Shown here in pieces: positions 6,891-9,569 of a DNA stretch of 9,569 nt. The notes beneath the pieces were generated by a model that made no database searches, was not told the origin of the DNA, and saw only the letters and a list, made by a program, of their open reading frames with translations. The position numbers and the translations under genes were made by a program. The DNA is from Candidatus Hodarchaeota archaeon (GTDB taxonomy: Archaea > Asgardarchaeota > Heimdallarchaeia > Hodarchaeales > Hodarchaeaceae): NCBI GenBank assembly GCA_016840285.1, contig JAEOSR010000011.1, forward strand, positions 1-9,569, written 5' to 3'. Numbering within the stretch: the stretch's first letter is position 1; each line of letters starts with the position of its first letter.

Positions 6891-7289
6891 TCAGAATTTC
6901 CAATAATCATTTACTCTTATTGCTTCGTTTTCTCCAGGCCAAGGTGGCATGGTAGTAATAATAAATCGAAGAGATTCTTCTCCAAAATTTCGAAATTGGA
7001 AGTGGGTCCCTTTTGGAATGGTTAGACATAGACCAGGATTTACGGTTACAATCTTTTCCTTCTCGTTTTGTTTACGCCAAAATTCCCCCTTTCCATGTAT
7101 ACAGAACCAAATTTCCTCAATCGTTTTATGAACAACTGCTTTGGAGGTCTTCTTAGGGGGAAGAGTGCAATGTGCTAGACTACCACTTTGCATTCGGAGC
7201 AATTCTTGTATTTCAGAACCATCAGGCGCTATTATAACATTAGCTGCTCCAAGATTAACAGTTTCAAACCTTAACAGGTTATTTTTCAA
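6891..7289 (-). CDS. Single-domain cupin protein
   Basis: The product (132 aa) is a small cupin beta-barrel. The first cupin motif is at 54-68, H-K-T-I-E-E-I-W-x4-G-x-G-E, with H54 and E58/E59 as likely metal ligands. The second is at 86-101, P-G-x4-I-P-K-G-T-H-F-Q-F-R-N, with H96 as a ligand. The ending TMPPWPGENEA belongs to a conserved cupin subfamily I recall from many bacteria and archaea, probably small-molecule binding or sugar-related, with no specific reaction assigned. The frame starts with TTG at 7289; an in-frame TAA lies just upstream and the next Met (33) would remove conserved N-terminal residues, so TTG is preferred. No strong ribosome binding site is visible. It follows the 213-aa gene by 52 bases on the same strand and could be read with it or from its own promoter. 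Confidence 0.88.
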   Translation of the reverse strand: MKNNLLRFETVNLGAANVIIAPDGSEIQELLRMQSGSLAHCTLPPKKTSKAVVHKTIEEIWFCIHGKGEFWRKQNEKEKIVTVNPGLCLTIPKGTHFQFRNFGEESLRFIITTMPPWPGENEAIRVNDYWKF

Positions 7290-7341
7290 AAATTAACCGT
7301 CTCTCAATATAATTTCTTGGTGAATAATGTTGTATAACAAT

Positions 7342-7983
7342 TCACAGTGTTAATGGAACACCGGTTATGCTTGCAAACTTAAGGACTAAATCTGTCAACT
7401 CCTTACTCACGTCTTCTAACAGAAATGCTAAATCCTGTGAGTCATGCTTGAATTCAAGTCTTCTTTTTTCTGCATCAGTGAATTGATTGTTGTCAACCAG
7501 TGGTTCAACAATCCTGAGATAATTATCTATTCTAACTGCTAGCCCATTTGTAATAAATTCAATCATAGCATCGTCAGAAGTGGCTAGTCTATCAATGATA
7601 CCATCAATTTCTTCCAATTTTGTCTGATCTTCGAACCAACTAAGTATTCTCTCTTTGATACCCATGGGCTTATGATATATCTGCCATATATCATGACATG
7701 GTGCCTTCCAGTCATAAAAAGCATTACCTTTCGCTGCTTTATAATCTACGAGAGTTTCAGTAAATTTTTTTTCAAAATCGGGATTTTTCCATCCATAATA
7801 CCGAAAATTATGTAAGGACCGCAACATCTCCTCATTCGCAGTGAGTAGTCTCTTGCAAATGTCCCCTAAATCCTTTGCTATCTCATGGTACTTCTTGTTA
7901 AGAATGATTGGGAGATTTGATAACTCATTTGCTACCGAAACAAAATTTCTAAGTATATTTACACCTGTTAGAACTTCAGCCAA
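7342..7983 (-). CDS. Helical protein of unknown function
   Basis: The product (213 aa) matches no family I recognise. It is predicted to be almost entirely alpha-helical, soluble and without a signal peptide or membrane segment. A Trp/Tyr-rich middle (about 62-112: NFRYYGWKNPDF, FYDWKAPCHDIWQIYHKP) separates two helical halves, and the C-terminal half (117-205) has acidic heptad-like stretches. The start is a TTG at 7983, supported by GGAGG 9 bases upstream. It lies 51 bases after the 508-aa gene on the same strand, so the two are probably co-transcribed, and both being helical suggests they might act together. The gene is a confident coding region; its function is open. Confidence 0.75.
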   Translation of the reverse strand: MAEVLTGVNILRNFVSVANELSNLPIILNKKYHEIAKDLGDICKRLLTANEEMLRSLHNFRYYGWKNPDFEKKFTETLVDYKAAKGNAFYDWKAPCHDIWQIYHKPMGIKERILSWFEDQTKLEEIDGIIDRLATSDDAMIEFITNGLAVRIDNYLRIVEPLVDNNQFTDAEKRRLEFKHDSQDLAFLLEDVSKELTDLVLKFASITGVPLTL

Positions 7984-7992
7984 TTAATTTGT

Positions 7993-7997
7993 CCTCC
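7993..7997 (-). promoter_or_regulatory. Ribosome binding site supporting a TTG start
   Basis: GGAGG on the minus strand lies 9 bases before the TTG at 7983. This spacing makes the TTG a credible start for the 213-aa protein, where no nearby ATG exists. Confidence 0.7.
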
Positions 7998-8034
7998 ATT
8001 TATATTTTTCTTTTTTATTTTCTCCTAATTTCAT

Positions 8035-9561
8035 CTAAATATCAATTAGATATTTTTTCTTATCATCTATAACATCAAACATTAATCCACTTGATCCCTC
8101 GCCTTTACCGGGGCCTACTTTGCGTACTAAGGACAGATAAGTGGAGCCATTGCTTCCCCGTGTTCGCTGATAATGACTCGTTACTTCAATACCTGCTCTA
8201 CTTACTGTTTCTTCAAAGAGTGTTTCACTTTCACATAGGATTCGAGTTTTCGGATCGATTGGCTCCACCTCCCGGATATTGGTATTACGAATCATCCGGG
8301 CCTGTTCTAAATAAATATCTCTTTCTCTATCATCAAACCGTCTTCCGATGAAAGGAATCCAGTTTTCAGGTACCACAGTTGAAAGATGGTAACGGGGAAG
8401 AATTTCTGTTTCTTTTTCAAAATCTAATTCATCAATCACTTCAATGGCCCTTTCAATTTTTAGTCTGAATTCAATTTGGATACGGAGATCAAATGGGCAG
8501 TCGTCTGGAATTTTCAGATTTTTTAACACATAGAGACACTCACGTGTCCGAGTTTTGAGCTTTTCAAATGTAGTGAGCTTGATAGGGGATAGTAAATCCA
8601 GAACCTGATCATGAACCTGTTTTAATTCTTCCAAAAGCTTACGATACTCCTCTGTTCCAATAGAAATTACATTCTTGATCATAGGATTAAAATTAATGGC
8701 AGCTTTAATCAAAATATCTCGGATCAGGTTTATGTGTGTCTCAATTGTCGAATCCAATAATGATTGAATGCTTGAATAATTTTCAGTGACAGCTATTGCC
8801 CGAATCTCGGTTATTTTTTGACTAATCCCTCTTTGGTTATCATCTAGAATTAACATAATACCATTTATCACAGCATTTGTCTCAATCGCAGTCAAGATTG
8901 ATGCGTCTCGGATCTCGCTCAGAACTGTTTCCTCGTCTCCTCCTCCCACTAACGCATCTAAGATCAGATTATAATTTTCTGCTCTAGCTATGATATTAAT
9001 TTGTACTTTTTTATTTTCGAGTGTAATAGTATGGTTATCGAGAATTGTTAGGATCTCGCCAATTATATTATTTGATTCAACGGCGATTTTAACCGCGATT
9101 TCACGAATACTCTCAATTAATGATAATTCGTCCTCCAAAACCAAAACATCAAGAATTGGATAACAATTCAATCCTAAAGCTTCATTATTTATCGCTGTAA
9201 TCTTTTGGACATAATTTTCTGCGTTCTCTAGGATGGAGAGGATCCTATTCATCCCAGAAGATTGGATAGCTTCTTGGGTTACTAGATCAAGTATCATTTT
9301 AATGGTAGTATTATCGTGTGGGGATATTCCGGTAAGAGAAGCGAGTGTAGCTCCAATATTAATCATATTCTGCTTAATATACCCTTCCAACTCCTCTAAT
9401 GTATTATCAGATGTATAAGTAAGAAAGAGATCATTCAAATGATCTTTATAAATGGCAGATAACTCACTTTGTCGTCGTAAAAGAAATGCATCAAATCCAG
9501 AAATGCCACTTCCAAGTGCGTTTTGAATTGTACTCTCTACTCCCCAGATCTTGTTTGCCAT
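8035..9561 (-). CDS. Helical-repeat protein with a conserved-looking C-terminal domain
   Basis: The product (508 aa) is of unknown function. Residues 1-70 are helical. Residues ~75-300 hold about 3.5 copies of a ~64-residue helical repeat; the clearest are LDVLVLED...ARAENYNLI (137-200) and LDALVGGG...VTENYSSI (201-265). A coiled-coil-like section (303-385) leads to a C-terminal domain (~395-500) with ENWIPFIGRR, E-E-T-V-S-R-A-G-I, HYQRTRG and GKGEGSSGLMFD. I recall similar strings at the ends of large bacterial hypothetical proteins but cannot name the family. No signal peptide, membrane segment or catalytic motif is evident. The ATG at 9561 (MANKIWG) is a natural start, but the frame stays open through the 8 bases left in the window, so the gene could extend upstream. 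It is followed by the 213-aa gene, probably in one transcript. Confidence 0.75.
   Translation of the reverse strand: MANKIWGVESTIQNALGSGISGFDAFLLRRQSELSAIYKDHLNDLFLTYTSDNTLEELEGYIKQNMINIGATLASLTGISPHDNTTIKMILDLVTQEAIQSSGMNRILSILENAENYVQKITAINNEALGLNCYPILDVLVLEDELSLIESIREIAVKIAVESNNIIGEILTILDNHTITLENKKVQINIIARAENYNLILDALVGGGDEETVLSEIRDASILTAIETNAVINGIMLILDDNQRGISQKITEIRAIAVTENYSSIQSLLDSTIETHINLIRDILIKAAINFNPMIKNVISIGTEEYRKLLEELKQVHDQVLDLLSPIKLTTFEKLKTRTRECLYVLKNLKIPDDCPFDLRIQIEFRLKIERAIEVIDELDFEKETEILPRYHLSTVVPENWIPFIGRRFDDRERDIYLEQARMIRNTNIREVEPIDPKTRILCESETLFEETVSRAGIEVTSHYQRTRGSNGSTYLSLVRKVGPGKGEGSSGLMFDVIDDKKKYLIDI
8662..9339 (-). repeat. Protein-level ~64-residue helical repeats in the 508-aa protein
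   Basis: Residues 75-136, 137-200, 201-265 and a partial copy at 266-300 align by a leading L-x-x-L, a central I-R-(E/D)-x-x-x-x-x-A-x-x-x-N-x-x-I, an I-L-(D/E)-(N/D) turn and a closing E-N-Y-x-x-I. The copies differ clearly at the DNA level, so the duplication is old. Confidence 0.6.
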
Positions 9562-9569
9562 TTCATCCC

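Noticed and set aside
7984..8034. 16-codon micro-ORF between the 508-aa and 213-aa genes on the minus strand
   Set aside because: It abuts both neighbours neatly (TAGATG and TAA-TTG), but it is very short, Lys-rich and contains the GGAGG of the next gene, so it is more likely leader sequence.

Overview
The window is AT-rich archaeal DNA. It most resembles an Asgard archaeon, perhaps a Heimdallarchaeia-like lineage. The best evidence is the surface protein at 1825-3735: a NosD-type beta-helix with the N-Y-W-D-D-W-T-S-P-D ending typical of such Asgard proteins, then a Thr-rich stalk, one hydrophobic segment and a Lys/Arg tail. Archaeal features agree: a TATA/BRE-like element, GGAGG ribosome binding sites and frequent GTG/TTG starts. 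The lineage is an inference from sequence style, not from a marker gene.

The left part (169-1824, minus strand) holds two RAMP-fold genes of CRISPR type. One is a Cas7-like protein whose reading frame lacks the N-terminal strand. The other is a small protein that appears to join one RAMP fold to an HD-type metal-hydrolase domain, a pairing I do not know from standard systems. They overlap by 17 bases and are probably translationally coupled. A short open fragment (1630-1824) covers the junction upstream of the Cas7-like gene; it is either the frameshifted N-terminus of that gene or the tail of another protein.

The middle (1825-6662) has the surface protein on the minus strand and, divergent from it, a very long cas1 on the plus strand. 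The C-terminal half of the cas1 product is a recognisable Cas1 integrase with the Glu, His and Asp catalytic residues in place. Its N-terminal ~430 residues match no family I recognise and carry two cysteine clusters that could bind zinc. No cas2, cas10, effector large subunit or CRISPR array is visible, so this may be the edge of a type III-like locus, a degraded one, or an unusual Cas1/RAMP/HD system.

The right part (6891-9561, minus strand) looks unrelated: a conserved single-domain cupin, a helical protein of unknown function, and a 508-residue protein with about 3.5 copies of a ~64-residue helical repeat plus a distinct C-terminal domain. The last two probably form a transcription unit. 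Between cas1 and the cupin gene, which converge, lies a structured intergenic region with a nested inverted repeat and a T-tract.
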